A DNA stretch of 64,000 nucleotides from Nocardioides turkmenicus (lineage in GTDB: Bacteria > Actinomycetota > Actinomycetes > Propionibacteriales > Nocardioidaceae), in NCBI RefSeq assembly GCF_011045035.1, contig NZ_JAALAA010000010.1:124001-188000 (forward strand), given 5' to 3'. Position 1 is the stretch's first letter. Every line of letters begins with the position of its first letter. The notes under the pieces are model-generated. The model saw nothing but the letters and a program-made list of their open reading frames with translations. It was not told the origin of the DNA and ran no database searches. A program made the translations under genes and the position numbers. This document shows positions 17,010 through 26,846 of the stretch, piece after piece.

Positions 17010-18476
17010 TCAACAGCTCTTCGACTCGGTTTCGCAGTAGTTCTTGTACTCGGCCTTGAACTTCAGGAACTGGTCGTAGTTCTTGGCGAACTTCGTCTCA
17101 CCGGTCTTCAGGTTGACCGTCACGTAGTAATACCAGTCACCTTCCGCAGGGTTGAGCGCAGCCTGGATCGCGTGGTCACCCGGCGCACCGATCGGCCCCG
17201 GCGGCAGGCCCTTGTTGGTGTAGGTGTTGTAGGGCGAGTCGACGGTCTGCACGTCGACACCCCCGAGCTCAGTGCTCCCGGACTTTCCGAGGGCGTAGTT
17301 GACCGTGGCGTCGATCTGCAGGAAACCCGCCTGGCCGGCCGTGCCGGGGTTCTCCACGCGGTTGTAGATCACCCGGGCGATCTTGGCCATGTCATCGCCA
17401 CGGCCCTCGGCCTCGACGAGCGAGGCCACGGTCATGATCTGCTCGGGCGTGCACGCCTTGCCGTCGCCGCACTTCAGCTGCTTGGCGCGCGCCTCGATGT
17501 CGTTGTCGCCGAGCGCCTGCTCCCACCGATCGACCATCATCGCCAGCATCTCGGTAGGCGTGGCGTCGGGCGGGAAGGCGTACGTCGCCGGGAACAGGTA
17601 GCCCTCGACGTTGCCCTTGGCGTAGTCGGGCAGCCCGATCGCCTCGGTGTCCTCGGCGGCCTTCTTGAACTCGGCGGGCTTCTTCTTGGTCTTCTCCGCG
17701 AGCACCTTGTAGATCGCCTTGGCACGCGAGCCTTCGGTGATGGTGACGTTGATCGTGTCGATGTTCTCAGGGTTGGCGAGGATCTCGACGACGTCCTTGG
17801 ACGCCATCTTCTTCTTCAACGGGTAGAAGCCGACCTGGACGCTCAGGCCCTTCTCGTTGGCCGCGTCGATGAACGCGTCGACCGACTCGACGACGCCGGC
17901 CTCCTTGAGGTTGCGACCGACGGCGGCGACCGAGTCGCCCTGGTGCACCTCGAACGAGACCGGGTCGGTGCCCGGGCCGGGATAGTCGGCGGGCGGTGCC
18001 AGCTGGTCCTTCACGTAGTCGATCGCGCGGTCACCGGCGACGTAGAAGCCGCCGAGAACGACCGCCAGGGCGACGAGCACTGCCAGGCAGCCGCCGAAGC
18101 GGCGTTTGCGCGTGGGCGGCTCCTCGTCGAAGTAGTCGTCGTGCTCCGAGGGGCCGGCGTCGAAGAAGCCGGGGTGCTGCTGGTAGGTCGGCCCACCGTA
18201 GCCGTCGGGACCCCGCGGGGGCTCCTGGCGACCGTAGCCCGGCGGGGGTGCGCCGGCTCCCGGCATCGGTCGAGGTGCGGGGCGTCGACCGGGGTGTCCC
18301 TGCTGCTGCGGAGGCATCTGGCCGCCGGGCATCTGCGGCGGCATCCGGCGCGGGTCTCGAGGATCCTGCGGAGGCTGCTGCCTTGGCGGGTAGCCACCGC
18401 GCGGATCGCGACCGTATGACCCCGGACCAGGGCGACGCGGGTCGCGCGGGTCCTGAGGGTAGTTGCGCTCACTCAA
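17010..18476 (-). CDS. mltG: Endolytic murein transglycosylase MltG
   Basis: 488 residues. Cleaves nascent peptidoglycan strands and sets glycan length. Residues 1-125 are a cytoplasmic tail rich in Pro, Gly, Gln and Arg; a single membrane span is at about 128-147, then an extracellular LysM-like unit (FEVHQGDSVAAVGRNL) and the YceG domain. The catalytic Glu is Glu355 in VASLVEAEG, followed by NRVENP..LQIDATVNYALG and SPYNTYTNKGLPPGPI. The long disordered tail is typical of actinobacterial MltG. It overlaps the ruvX stop by four bases. Confidence 0.95.
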   Translation of the reverse strand: MSERNYPQDPRDPRRPGPGSYGRDPRGGYPPRQQPPQDPRDPRRMPPQMPGGQMPPQQQGHPGRRPAPRPMPGAGAPPPGYGRQEPPRGPDGYGGPTYQQHPGFFDAGPSEHDDYFDEEPPTRKRRFGGCLAVLVALAVVLGGFYVAGDRAIDYVKDQLAPPADYPGPGTDPVSFEVHQGDSVAAVGRNLKEAGVVESVDAFIDAANEKGLSVQVGFYPLKKKMASKDVVEILANPENIDTINVTITEGSRAKAIYKVLAEKTKKKPAEFKKAAEDTEAIGLPDYAKGNVEGYLFPATYAFPPDATPTEMLAMMVDRWEQALGDNDIEARAKQLKCGDGKACTPEQIMTVASLVEAEGRGDDMAKIARVIYNRVENPGTAGQAGFLQIDATVNYALGKSGSTELGGVDVQTVDSPYNTYTNKGLPPGPIGAPGDHAIQAALNPAEGDWYYYVTVNLKTGETKFAKNYDQFLKFKAEYKNYCETESKSC

Positions 18477-18943
18477 TGACCGACCTCAACGATCTCTCCA
18501 GGCGCGACCCCCGAAGCGCGCTCACTGTCCAATGCGTGTTGCAGGATCACAACCGCCGCGGCCATGTCCACTACTGCTCGACGGTCCTGCCCCTTGCGAC
18601 CTCGGTCTCGCAGCATAGCCTCCGCAGAAACAGTAGTAAGTCGCTCGTCTACGAGACGCACCGGGACCGGGGCCACCCGCCGCGCCAAGGACGCGGCGAA
18701 GTCCCGGACCTTAGCAGTCGCCGGATTCTCCCCTCCCTTGAGGGACCGGGGCAGCCCGACGACCACCTCGAGCATCGTCGACTCCTCGGCGATCTCGGCG
18801 ACGATCTCCTTCAGCCGCGCCAAGTCGCCACGGCCCTTCTTGACCGTCTCGAGCGGCGTCGCCAGGAACCCCGTGGGGTCACTCCTGGCGACGCCGATCC
18901 GGGCGTCGCCAGGATCCAGACCGAGGCGTACGCCGTGCCGCAT
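18473..18943 (-). CDS. ruvX: RuvX/YqgF family Holliday junction resolvase-like protein
   Basis: 156 residues, RNase H fold. The first acidic residue is in RLGLDPGDARIGVARSD, and VVVGLPRSLKGG, VRLVDERLTTVSAEAML and the last acidic site VVDMAAAVVILQ are in place. The family resolves Holliday junctions or processes 16S rRNA precursor in different bacteria. It lies between alaS and mltG, the conserved actinobacterial arrangement, with a 1-base overlap with alaS. Confidence 0.93.
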   Translation of the reverse strand: MRHGVRLGLDPGDARIGVARSDPTGFLATPLETVKKGRGDLARLKEIVAEIAEESTMLEVVVGLPRSLKGGENPATAKVRDFAASLARRVAPVPVRLVDERLTTVSAEAMLRDRGRKGQDRRAVVDMAAAVVILQHALDSERASGVAPGEIVEVGH

Positions 18944-21639
18944 CAGGCTCCAGTCACTGCATCGGTCACCAGCGAGGCGACCTTGGTGACGGCCTCGTCG
19001 ATCTTGCCGACCTCGGTGCCACCACCCTGGGCGAAGTCGGGCTTGCCGCCACCACGTCCGCCGACGACCGGCGCGAGCTCCTTGATCAGGTCGCCCGCCT
19101 TCACCCCGGCAGCGATACCGGCCGGGTTGACCGCGGCCACCACCGCGACCTTGTCGTCCGCGTCACCGAGGAGCACGACGGCCGCGGGCGCGTCGCCGAG
19201 CCGGGAGCGTACGTCTTGGGCGAGCGTACGCGCGTCGCCGCCGCCCACACCCGGGACCCGCTGGGCGACGACCCGGACGCCGTTGACGTCGATCGCGGAC
19301 GCCGCGATCGAGCCACCGGAGGCGAGCAGCTGAGCCGTACGCGCCCGGGCGATCTCCTTCTCGGCAGCCTTGAGCCGCTCCATCAGGTCGGAGACCCGGC
19401 CGACGACGTCGTCGGACTTCGTCTTGAGGAGCAGGTTGAGCTCGGAGACCACGTCGCGCTCGCGGGCGAGGTAGTTGAAGCCCTCGACGCCGGTGTAGGC
19501 CTCGATGCGGCGGTTGCCGGACCCGACCGAGGCCTCCGAGGTGACCACGATGGTGCCGATCTGGGCGGAGTGGTCCACGTGGGTGCCACCGCACAGCTCG
19601 CGCGACCAGGGGCCGCCGATCTCGACGACGCGCACCTTGGAGTCGTCATAGGTCTCGCCGAAGAGCGCGATCGCGCCCCACTCCTTGGCCTGCGGGAGGG
19701 TCATGTAGTCCCAGGAGACCGGCAGGTCGGCCCGCAGCGCGTTGTTGGAGACCTCCTCGATCTCGCGCATCTGCTCGGGGGTCAGACCCTTGGTCCAGCC
19801 GTAGTCGAGACGCAGGTAGCCGGGGCGGTTGAACGACCCGGACTGCAGCGCGGTCGGGCCGAGCACCTCGCGCAGCGCCGCGTGCACCACGTGGGTGCCG
19901 GAGTGGGCCTGGCGGGCGCCGAGGCGCCACTCGGGGTCGACCTTCGCGTGCACGAGCGACTCGCCGCCGTGGAACTCGCCGTCGACGACGCGGACCTGGT
20001 GGACCACGAGGCCCTTGACCGGGCGCTGCACGTCGACGACCTCGAGCCGGCCACCGTCGAACTCGATGATTCCCGCGTCGGCGGACTGACCACCGGACTC
20101 GGCGTAGAACGGGGTGCGGTCGAGGACGATCTCGCCGATCTCGTCGGGACCGAGCACGTCGACCGGCTTGCCCTCACGCAGGAGCGCCACCGGCTTCGAC
20201 TCGGTGTCGAGCGTCGTGTAGGCCTGCCAGTCCGTCGGGCCGTTGCTGTCCAGGATGCCGCGGTAGACCGTCAGGTCGGCGTGCTGTCCCTTCTTGGCGC
20301 GCGCGTCGGCCTTGGCCCGCTCGCGCTGCTCGGTCATCAGACCGCGGAAGCCCGCCTCGTCGACCTCGAGGCCCGCCTCGGCGGCCATCTCGAGGGTCAG
20401 GTCGATCGGGAACCCGTACGTGTCGTGGAGCTGGAACGCCTTGTCACCGGTGAACGTCGTGGATCCGCTCGCCTTCACCTCGGTCGCGGCCAGGTCGAAG
20501 ATCTGGGTGCCGGCGGCGAGGGTCTTGCGGAAGGCCTCCTCCTCGGCGTCGGCGACGCGCTTGATCCGGTCCCACTCGGTGTGCAGGTCGGTGTAGGTCT
20601 CCCCCATCTTGTCGCGGGAGATCGGCAGCAGCTCGGGCATCGCCGGGTCCTCGTAGCCGAGCAGCCGCATGTTGCGGATCGCGCGGCGCATCAGCCGGCG
20701 CAGCACGTAGCCGCGGCCCTCGTTGCCGGGGGTGACGCCGTCGCCGATGAGCATCAGCGAGGAGCGCACGTGGTCGGCGACGACACGGAAGCGGACGTCG
20801 TCCTCGTAGGCGGCGCCGTACTTCTTGCCGGTCAGCTCCATCGCCTTCTCGATGACCGGGAAGACGACGTCGGTCTCATACATGTTGGACTTGCCCTGCA
20901 TGAGATAGGCGACGCGCTCGAGACCGAGGCCGGTGTCGATGCCGGTCTGCGCGAGCGGGCCGTCGATGTCGACGTCGTACTTGGACCGCGCCGCGACGAC
21001 GTTGTCCTGCATGAAGACGAGGTTCCAGAACTCCAGGTAGCGGTCACCCGCGTCCCAGTCGCGGTCGGCGCCGAACTCGGGACCGCGGTCGATCAGGATC
21101 TCCGAGCACGGACCGCCCGGGCCGGGCACGCCCATGGACCAGTAGTTCTCGCTCGGGGGCAGCCGGACGATACGGTCGTCGGGCAGGCCGGTGATCTTCT
21201 TCCAGAGCGCGACCGCCTCGTCGTCGCCGTTGAGCACGGACGGGTAGAGGACCGACTCGTCGAAGCCGAAGCCACCGTCGGCGACCGACTTGGTGACCAG
21301 CTCCCAGGCGAGCGTGATCGCGCCCTCCTTGAAGTAGTCACCGAAGGAGAAGTTGCCGCACATCTCGAAGAACGTGCCGTGGCGGGTGGTCTTGCCGACC
21401 TCCTCGATGTCGGGCGTGCGGATGCACTTCTGCACCGACGTCGCCCGGTCGTAGGGCGGGGTGGCCTGACCGAGGAAGTAGGGCTTGAAAGGCACCATGC
21501 CTGCGTTGACGAAGAGCAGGTTGGGGTCGTCGAGCAGGAGCGATGCCGACGGCACCACCGTGTGCTCGCCGACACTCGTGTTCTCGGCGAAATGCGCCGT
21601 GAAACGGCCGCGGATCTCCGCCGTGCTCAACCACTCCAT
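18943..21639 (-). CDS. alaS: Alanyl-tRNA synthetase
   Basis: 898 residues, full length. Class II aminoacylation core (TAEIRGRFTAHFAEN..., VNAGMVPFKPYFLG, motif 2 GTFFEMCGNFSFGDYFK, motif 3 GLGLERVAYLMQG), the editing domain with zinc-site HSGTHVVHAAL and ELCGGTHVDHSAQ, and the C-Ala region with GGGGKPDFAQGGG. Charges tRNA-Ala and hydrolyses mischarged Ser/Gly. The start ATG shares a base with the stop of the upstream DUF6167-like gene. Confidence 0.97.
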   Translation of the reverse strand: MEWLSTAEIRGRFTAHFAENTSVGEHTVVPSASLLLDDPNLLFVNAGMVPFKPYFLGQATPPYDRATSVQKCIRTPDIEEVGKTTRHGTFFEMCGNFSFGDYFKEGAITLAWELVTKSVADGGFGFDESVLYPSVLNGDDEAVALWKKITGLPDDRIVRLPPSENYWSMGVPGPGGPCSEILIDRGPEFGADRDWDAGDRYLEFWNLVFMQDNVVAARSKYDVDIDGPLAQTGIDTGLGLERVAYLMQGKSNMYETDVVFPVIEKAMELTGKKYGAAYEDDVRFRVVADHVRSSLMLIGDGVTPGNEGRGYVLRRLMRRAIRNMRLLGYEDPAMPELLPISRDKMGETYTDLHTEWDRIKRVADAEEEAFRKTLAAGTQIFDLAATEVKASGSTTFTGDKAFQLHDTYGFPIDLTLEMAAEAGLEVDEAGFRGLMTEQRERAKADARAKKGQHADLTVYRGILDSNGPTDWQAYTTLDTESKPVALLREGKPVDVLGPDEIGEIVLDRTPFYAESGGQSADAGIIEFDGGRLEVVDVQRPVKGLVVHQVRVVDGEFHGGESLVHAKVDPEWRLGARQAHSGTHVVHAALREVLGPTALQSGSFNRPGYLRLDYGWTKGLTPEQMREIEEVSNNALRADLPVSWDYMTLPQAKEWGAIALFGETYDDSKVRVVEIGGPWSRELCGGTHVDHSAQIGTIVVTSEASVGSGNRRIEAYTGVEGFNYLARERDVVSELNLLLKTKSDDVVGRVSDLMERLKAAEKEIARARTAQLLASGGSIAASAIDVNGVRVVAQRVPGVGGGDARTLAQDVRSRLGDAPAAVVLLGDADDKVAVVAAVNPAGIAAGVKAGDLIKELAPVVGGRGGGKPDFAQGGGTEVGKIDEAVTKVASLVTDAVTGA

Positions 21640-21953
21640 CAGGGGGTACTACCTTCCGTGTTCTTCCTCGGGTCCTCGGTTGGCCCGTTCAGTCCAAGTC
21701 TCTGCTGCTCGGCACCCGCGGCGCCAATCTGTTTCGGTCCCGCGGTGCGGGCCTCGATCCACTCGCGGAGCTCGAGCTCCTTCTCGGCCTTCCCGGTGGC
21801 CAGCTCCTCGCGGAAGATCCGCGCGCCGACCCCGAGCGCCTGGGCCCGGTCGCGCAGCCCGTCGGCGGTGAACGCCTCGGCGGCACGCCGCCCCTTGACC
21901 ATCGCGTACACGCCCGCGCCCGCACCGACCACGAACCAGATCGCGCCCCTCAT
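21639..21953 (-). CDS. Small membrane protein, DUF6167-like
   Basis: 104 residues. One membrane span at the extreme N-terminus (GAIWFVVGAGAGVYAMVKG), then a charged, helical cytoplasmic part (AAEAFTADGLRDRAQALG...EKELELREWIEA). The layout and place directly upstream of alaS fit the actinobacterial DUF6167 family; no function is established. ATGA overlap with the upstream gene and TGATG overlap with alaS show tight coupling. Confidence 0.7.
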   Translation of the reverse strand: MRGAIWFVVGAGAGVYAMVKGRRAAEAFTADGLRDRAQALGVGARIFREELATGKAEKELELREWIEARTAGPKQIGAAGAEQQRLGLNGPTEDPRKNTEGSTP

Positions 21954-22495
21954 CGGGAGTCCTCCATACGTACGTCCTCGTCAACTGCCGCGCGCTGGCG
22001 CGCCCGGTATTCCCGCAGCGCCTCGCGCATCTCGCTCTTCCGGTCCTTGCGAGCCCGCTTGACCTCGCGGTGCATCTCGTAGCGGATCTTGAACCGCACC
22101 TCCGGCGAGAGCGCCCGGCGCACCCCGTGGACCAGCGCGGCGCTGTGCACCATCGTCTCCCGGAAGACGGCGTCCGCGAAGGCCGGTGCGGTCAACGTAC
22201 GCTGCACCACCTGCTCCACCTCGGCAGGCTCGCCGTCCTCTCCCAGGGAGGTGATGACGTATTCCTTCTCGTCCCGGCGCCGCCGCCTGACCTCGGGCTG
22301 GGCCAGCCGCTTCTCCAGCGCCTCGAGCCGCTCGCGCAGCTCGGCCTCGCTGGCCTCGGCCTCCTCGAGCCGGCGCCGCGCGCGGCGGCGCGCGCCGAGC
22401 GCGAGCAGCACGACCATCAGCGAGATGAGGACCAGAACCCCCACCGCGATCAGGGTCGCCACCAGCGCCCACCCGGGCATGCTCGAGTTCGTCAT
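21950..22495 (-). CDS. Membrane-anchored coiled-coil protein of unknown function
   Basis: 181 residues. One membrane span (about 8-33, WALVATLIAVGVLVLISLMVVLLAL) is followed by an Arg-rich stretch and a heptad-like coiled coil (RRLEEAEASEAELRERLEALEKRLAQ), then a conserved-looking segment VVQRTLTAPAFADAVFRETMVHSAALVHGVRRALSPEVRFKIRYEM and a highly basic tail. I do not recognise a named family. It sits 12 nt after rarA and overlaps the next gene by ATGA. Confidence 0.72.
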   Translation of the reverse strand: MTNSSMPGWALVATLIAVGVLVLISLMVVLLALGARRRARRRLEEAEASEAELRERLEALEKRLAQPEVRRRRRDEKEYVITSLGEDGEPAEVEQVVQRTLTAPAFADAVFRETMVHSAALVHGVRRALSPEVRFKIRYEMHREVKRARKDRKSEMREALREYRARQRAAVDEDVRMEDSR

Positions 22496-22507
22496 GGTGG
22501 GCCTACC

Positions 22508-23854
22508 TTATCCATCCTGTCCGCGCACGATTTTCCGGACACGCTCCCACCGTTCCTTCACCCCGGCTTCGGCTCCGTGGGTCGTCGGGCGGTAGTACTC
22601 CGCGTCGGCCACCGCCTCCGGCGCGTACTGCTGCGTCGCGATGCCGAACGGCTCGTCGTGGGCGTACTTGTACGCCTCGCCGTGCCCGATCTTCTTGGCG
22701 CCCTCGTAGTGGGCATCGCGCAGGTGCGGCGGGACGTTGCCGATCTTCCCGGCCGCGACGTCGGCGCGCGCCGCGAAGATGGCGTTGGTGACCGCGTTGG
22801 ACTTCGGCGCCACCGCGAGCGCGATCGTCGCGTGCGCCAGCGTCAGCTGGGCCTCGGGCATACCGATCAGCTGCACCGTCTGCGCCGCGGCGACAGCGGT
22901 CTGCAGCGCCGTCGAGTCGGCCAGGCCGATGTCCTCGGAGGCTAGGATCATCAGCCGGCGGGCGATGAACCGCGGGTCCTCCCCCGCCTCGATCATCCGT
23001 GCCAGGTAGTGCAGCGCGGCGTCGGCGTCCGACCCGCGCACCGACTTGATGAAGGCGCTGACCACGTCGTAGTGCTGGTCGCCCTGGCGGTCGTAGCGCA
23101 CCGCCGCCTGGTCGACCGCCCGCTCGGCGGCCTCGAGGGTGATCTCCCCCTCGGACGCCGCTCCCGCGGCGGCCTCCAGATAGGTCAGCGACCGGCGCGC
23201 GTCACCGCCGGCGAGGCGTACCAGATGGTCGAGCGCCTCGTCGGAGATGGTCACCGAGCCACCGAGCCCGCGCTCGTCCTCCAGAGCCCGCAGGAGTACG
23301 CCGCGGATGTCGTCGTCGGTAAGCGACTCGAGCCGCAGCAGCAGCGAGCGGGACAGCAGCGGGGAGATCACCGAGAAGAAGGGGTTCTCCGTGGTGGCGG
23401 CGACGAGCGTGACCCAGCGGTTCTCCACGCCCGGCAGCAGCGCGTCCTGCTGCGCCTTGCTGAACCGGTGGACCTCGTCGACGAAGAGCACGGTCTCCTT
23501 GCCGGTCGCGACCAGCTCGGCGCGCGCGGCGTCGATCGCCGCCCGGACCTCCTTGACCCCGGCCGAGACCGCAGAGATCTCGACGAAGCGCCGGTCGGTG
23601 GAGCGGCTCACGATCGAGGCGATCGTCGTCTTCCCGGTCCCCGGCGGTCCCCACAGCAGCAGCGAGAGCGACTGCCCGCCCTCGACGACCTGGTGCAGCG
23701 GCGACCCGGGAGCGCGCAGCGAGCTCTGCCCCACCAGCTCCTCGAGCGTACGCGGCCGCATCCGCACCGCCAGCGGCGCAGCCGCATGGTCGCTGTGGCT
23801 CAGCGAACCGCCGCGCGAGGCACTGGCGGCGCCCATCTCGAACAACCCATCCAC
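22508..23854 (-). CDS. rarA: Replication-associated recombination protein A (MgsA/RarA AAA ATPase)
   Basis: 448 residues. AAA+ clamp-loader-like ATPase acting at stalled replication forks. Walker [13 protein letters not shown] (67-78), Walker [12 protein letters not shown], sensor [18 protein letters not shown], then the helical tetramerisation region [18 protein letters not shown]...[31 protein letters not shown] typical of the RarA/WHIP family. It heads the run leading into alaS. Confidence 0.94.
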   Translation of the reverse strand: MDGLFEMGAASASRGGSLSHSDHAAAPLAVRMRPRTLEELVGQSSLRAPGSPLHQVVEGGQSLSLLLWGPPGTGKTTIASIVSRSTDRRFVEISAVSAGVKEVRAAIDAARAELVATGKETVLFVDEVHRFSKAQQDALLPGVENRWVTLVAATTENPFFSVISPLLSRSLLLRLESLTDDDIRGVLLRALEDERGLGGSVTISDEALDHLVRLAGGDARRSLTYLEAAAGAASEGEITLEAAERAVDQAAVRYDRQGDQHYDVVSAFIKSVRGSDADAALHYLARMIEAGEDPRFIARRLMILASEDIGLADSTALQTAVAAAQTVQLIGMPEAQLTLAHATIALAVAPKSNAVTNAIFAARADVAAGKIGNVPPHLRDAHYEGAKKIGHGEAYKYAHDEPFGIATQQYAPEAVADAEYYRPTTHGAEAGVKERWERVRKIVRGQDG

Positions 23855-23886
23855 ACGCCAACCCTAGTGGGCGGCACCGACAGGAC

Positions 23887-24879
23887 TCAGGAGAGGCGTA
23901 CGCGGGGATCGAGGACGCTGTAGAACAGGTCGACCACGAGGTTGGTGATCACGATGATCACGGCGGAGATCAGGGTGGTCGCCTCGATGACGGGCAGGTC
24001 GCTCTGCCCGACGGCGTCGAGGGCGCGAAGACCCAGGCCGTTGATGCCGAAGATCTTCTCGGTGAAGATCGTGCCGGTCAGCAGGGCACCGAAGTCGAGG
24101 CCGAATATGGTCACGATCGGGACGACCGCGGCGCGCAGCGCGTGCTTGTTGACGATCGTCCGCTCCGGCAGGCCCTTGGACCTCGCGGTGCGGACGTAGT
24201 CCTCGTTGAACGCCTCGATCATCGAGCCACGGGTGAAGCGGGCGTACTTGGACGAGTTCACCAACCCGAGAGCGAGCCAGGGCAGCAACAGCGCCCATGC
24301 CCACTTCAAGGGCGAATCGGTCAGCGGCTGGTAGCCGTCCTGCGGGAAGATCCCGGCTCCGACGGCGAGGTAGAGGAAGGCCAGCAGCACGAACAGGTAG
24401 TACGGGATCGACTCGATCACCAGAGTCGCACCGATGACCGCCTTGTCCGCCGAACTGCCCCTGCGTCTGGCCGCGAACATCCCGATCGGCACCCCGATGA
24501 GCAGGATGGTGACGCCGGCGCCGACCGCGACCGACACCGTCGGCCCGATCCGGTCCTTGATGTCGTCCCAGACGTTGACCCGGTAGATGAAGCTGACCCC
24601 GAAGCACGGGGCGTCGCAGTCGTACGACTCGGAGCCGAACGCGATCTCGCGGCCGTTGACGATGCCGGACATGTATTCGCCGTACTGGACGTAGATCGGC
24701 GCCTCCAGGTTGAGCGCCTCCCGGATCGCGTCCTGGCGCTCGGCGGTGCACTTCGGCTCGGGGCACATCGCGTCCGCCGGGTCGCTCGGGCCGTAGGTGA
24801 AGAGCGCGACCACCGCCACCGAGATGACGAACAGCACGAGAAGTGCCGAGATCAGCCGGCGTACGACAAAACCGAACAT
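23887..24879 (-). CDS. Peptide/nickel-type ABC transporter permease (DppB-like), second operon
   Basis: 330 residues from the ATG at 24879 (MFGFVVRRLISALLVLFVISV), the usual DppB opening; the frame stays open upstream but without membrane sequence. Six membrane segments and the EAA loop ARSKGLPERTIVNKHALRAA are present. A periplasmic-side insert with two Cys pairs (DAMCPEPKC and YDCDAPCFG) is shared in form with its paralogue at 30.4-31.4 kb. It is last in the DppC, binding protein, DppB operon and has no ATPase gene of its own. Confidence 0.9.
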   Translation of the reverse strand: MFGFVVRRLISALLVLFVISVAVVALFTYGPSDPADAMCPEPKCTAERQDAIREALNLEAPIYVQYGEYMSGIVNGREIAFGSESYDCDAPCFGVSFIYRVNVWDDIKDRIGPTVSVAVGAGVTILLIGVPIGMFAARRRGSSADKAVIGATLVIESIPYYLFVLLAFLYLAVGAGIFPQDGYQPLTDSPLKWAWALLLPWLALGLVNSSKYARFTRGSMIEAFNEDYVRTARSKGLPERTIVNKHALRAAVVPIVTIFGLDFGALLTGTIFTEKIFGINGLGLRALDAVGQSDLPVIEATTLISAVIIVITNLVVDLFYSVLDPRVRLS

Positions 24880-24948
24880 GGGACGGAGGTCTCGCTTCCT
24901 AGAAGTTCGTGCGCGGGCGCTGGCCCGGTGTTTTCCGAATTCGGGGTT

Positions 24949-24981
24949 CCGGCCGGCGTGGGGATCGCCCACGCCGGCCGG
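24949..24981 (-). terminator. Intra-operon hairpin after the first binding-protein gene
   Basis: Arms CCGGCCGGCGTGGG (24949-24962) and its exact complement (24968-24981), 5-nt loop, starting 6 bp past the stop of the binding protein. There is no T-run. Such stems between a binding protein and a permease commonly protect the upstream mRNA and reduce read-through, giving more binding protein than permease. Confidence 0.65.
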
Positions 24982-24987
24982 CTCACC

Positions 24988-26799
24988 TCACTTGAGGTAC
25001 ATGATGGAGAAGCTCGGCATGCCCTTGACCGGGTCGTTGACGACCCCGCCGACCTGCGAGCCCTTGATGAAGGCGTTCGCGTCGTAGCCGGCGTTGATCT
25101 CGACCATGTAGGTCTCCTGCATCCACTTGTCGAACTCACCCCAGGCCGCGGGCACCTCGTCGGCGTCCATCTTCAGGATCTCGGCCTGCTTCGCGTCGGC
25201 GTCATCCTCCTTGAAGTTGGTCGGGTTCGGCATACCCGGCTTGTTGGCGTTGGAGCCGATCCACTGCGCCGGGAACCACGAGCCGCCCGAGGGCCAGTCG
25301 GAGCACCAGCCGCCGTAGCGGAGGTTGACCGGGGCGTCCAGGTTGCTCTCGTCGTCGCGGTAGGTCTCGTCGGTCGAGGCCACCGGGGTCGCCTTGAAGC
25401 CGGCAGCCTCGAAGCCCTTGACCATCTGGTCCTTCTTGGCGACGGAGTTCTCGTCGTCACGCTGGTAATGCCACTTCAGTTCGAAGCCGACAGCACCGGC
25501 CTCCTCCAGGAGTGCCTTGGCCTTCTCAGGGTCGGTGGTCTGGCCGTCCTGACCCTTCGGGTACTGGTACTCGACACGGCCCGCGGTGCCCGGGGGCAGG
25601 AGCGAGGTGCCGGGCTGGATGGTGACGCCGACGATCTCGCCGGACGCCTTCCAGGCGGCCTGGTAGGGGTAGGCCCAGCTGATGGCCTCGCGGATCTTCT
25701 TGTCCTTGATCTTGGTCTGGTCCGGACGGTACATGTAGGTGCACGGCGAGGTGCCCTCGATGAGGTTGTCCGGAGCGCTCTCCTTGATCGACTTGTAGGT
25801 CGGAGGCGTGACGTCGTCGTACGTCATCATCGTCTGCGCCGCGCCCTTGTCGCCGAGGATCTGGTTCTCGAGCTTCGCGGTGTCCTGAGCGAACCGGAAG
25901 TCGAAAGCGTCCGCGGCCTGGATGCGGCCCGGGTCGGTGTCGGGATCCCAGTGCTCGTTCTTGACCAGCTTCAGCGAGACACCCGGCTTGTAGGACTCGA
26001 ACTTGTAGGGGCCGGTCGCCATCGGGTGGCTCTCGTAGGCCAGCGGGTCCTTGTCCTTGGCCTTCGGGATCGGCGAGAAGACCGGGAACGAGGCGTAGTA
26101 GTCGAGCTCGGGGAACGGCTGGGCGAGGTGGATGATCACCTTGTTGCCGTCGGCCTCGACGCCGTCGTAGTCCTCGCCGCCGTACCAGCCGGCGCTGGCG
26201 TCGTAGTCGGGCAGCTTCTTCAGCTCGGCGTCGGTGTCCGCGAACGGACCCTTGTACTTGTCGCCGTCCTTGAAGAACGTCAGCTGGTAGGTCGGACCGT
26301 CGGTCAGGGTGTCCACGGCGAAGGAGCGCTTGATGCCGTAGACGACGTCCTCGGCGGTGACGTCAGTGCCGTCCTCGTACTTGAGCCCGTCCTTGAGCTC
26401 GAAGGTCCAGGTCAGGCCGTCCTCGGAGACCTGGCCGAGGTCGGTGGCGAGGTCGGGGACGAGGATCGAGTCGCCGCTCTTCTCGTCGTAGACGTACTGC
26501 GTGAGCGATCGGGTCACCAGGCCGGACATGATCGCACCGGAGTCGGTGTAGTAGGTCCGGGTTGGGTCGAGGGTGTGGGGCGCGTTGTTCGACAGCACCG
26601 TGATGGTGCCGCCCTTCTTGGCGTCCGACGGGATCTCCAGCGGTCCCTCGGCCGTCGCGTCCTTACCGGCACCGGCGCCGCCGCCGGCCTTGAACTCGCC
26701 GGTCGAGTCCTCGCCACTCCCGCTCCCGCCACCACACGCAGCGGTGAGCGTCAGCGCAGCGATCGCGCTGGCGGCGATCACTGTTCTCTTCAATCGCAT
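24988..26799 (-). CDS. Extracellular peptide-binding lipoprotein of an ABC transporter
   Basis: 603 residues from the ATG at 26799, preceded by AAGGTGG. A lipoprotein signal MRLKRTVIAASAIAALTLTAAC places the lipidated Cys at 22, followed by a Gly/Ser linker. The rest is a solute-binding family 5 protein: PHTLDPTRTYYTDSG, a middle YEDGTDVTAEDVVYGIKRSF motif, YKFESYKPG, and a late LRYGGWCSDWPSGGSWFP region. It should deliver oligopeptides to the flanking permeases. Paralogous to the binding protein at 31.5-33.3 kb but clearly diverged. Confidence 0.93.
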   Translation of the reverse strand: MRLKRTVIAASAIAALTLTAACGGGSGSGEDSTGEFKAGGGAGAGKDATAEGPLEIPSDAKKGGTITVLSNNAPHTLDPTRTYYTDSGAIMSGLVTRSLTQYVYDEKSGDSILVPDLATDLGQVSEDGLTWTFELKDGLKYEDGTDVTAEDVVYGIKRSFAVDTLTDGPTYQLTFFKDGDKYKGPFADTDAELKKLPDYDASAGWYGGEDYDGVEADGNKVIIHLAQPFPELDYYASFPVFSPIPKAKDKDPLAYESHPMATGPYKFESYKPGVSLKLVKNEHWDPDTDPGRIQAADAFDFRFAQDTAKLENQILGDKGAAQTMMTYDDVTPPTYKSIKESAPDNLIEGTSPCTYMYRPDQTKIKDKKIREAISWAYPYQAAWKASGEIVGVTIQPGTSLLPPGTAGRVEYQYPKGQDGQTTDPEKAKALLEEAGAVGFELKWHYQRDDENSVAKKDQMVKGFEAAGFKATPVASTDETYRDDESNLDAPVNLRYGGWCSDWPSGGSWFPAQWIGSNANKPGMPNPTNFKEDDADAKQAEILKMDADEVPAAWGEFDKWMQETYMVEINAGYDANAFIKGSQVGGVVNDPVKGMPSFSIMYLK

Positions 26800-26846
26800 C
26801 GTAGGTTTCCACCTTCCATGGTTGATGCCTCTCTCCGACGACGTGC

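Noticed and set aside
19216..22062. Long open frame of about 950 codons on the plus strand
   Set aside because: Antisense to alaS and its neighbours; composition is Arg/Gly/Asp/Val-rich with no domain, a product of GC-rich third positions in the real minus-strand genes.
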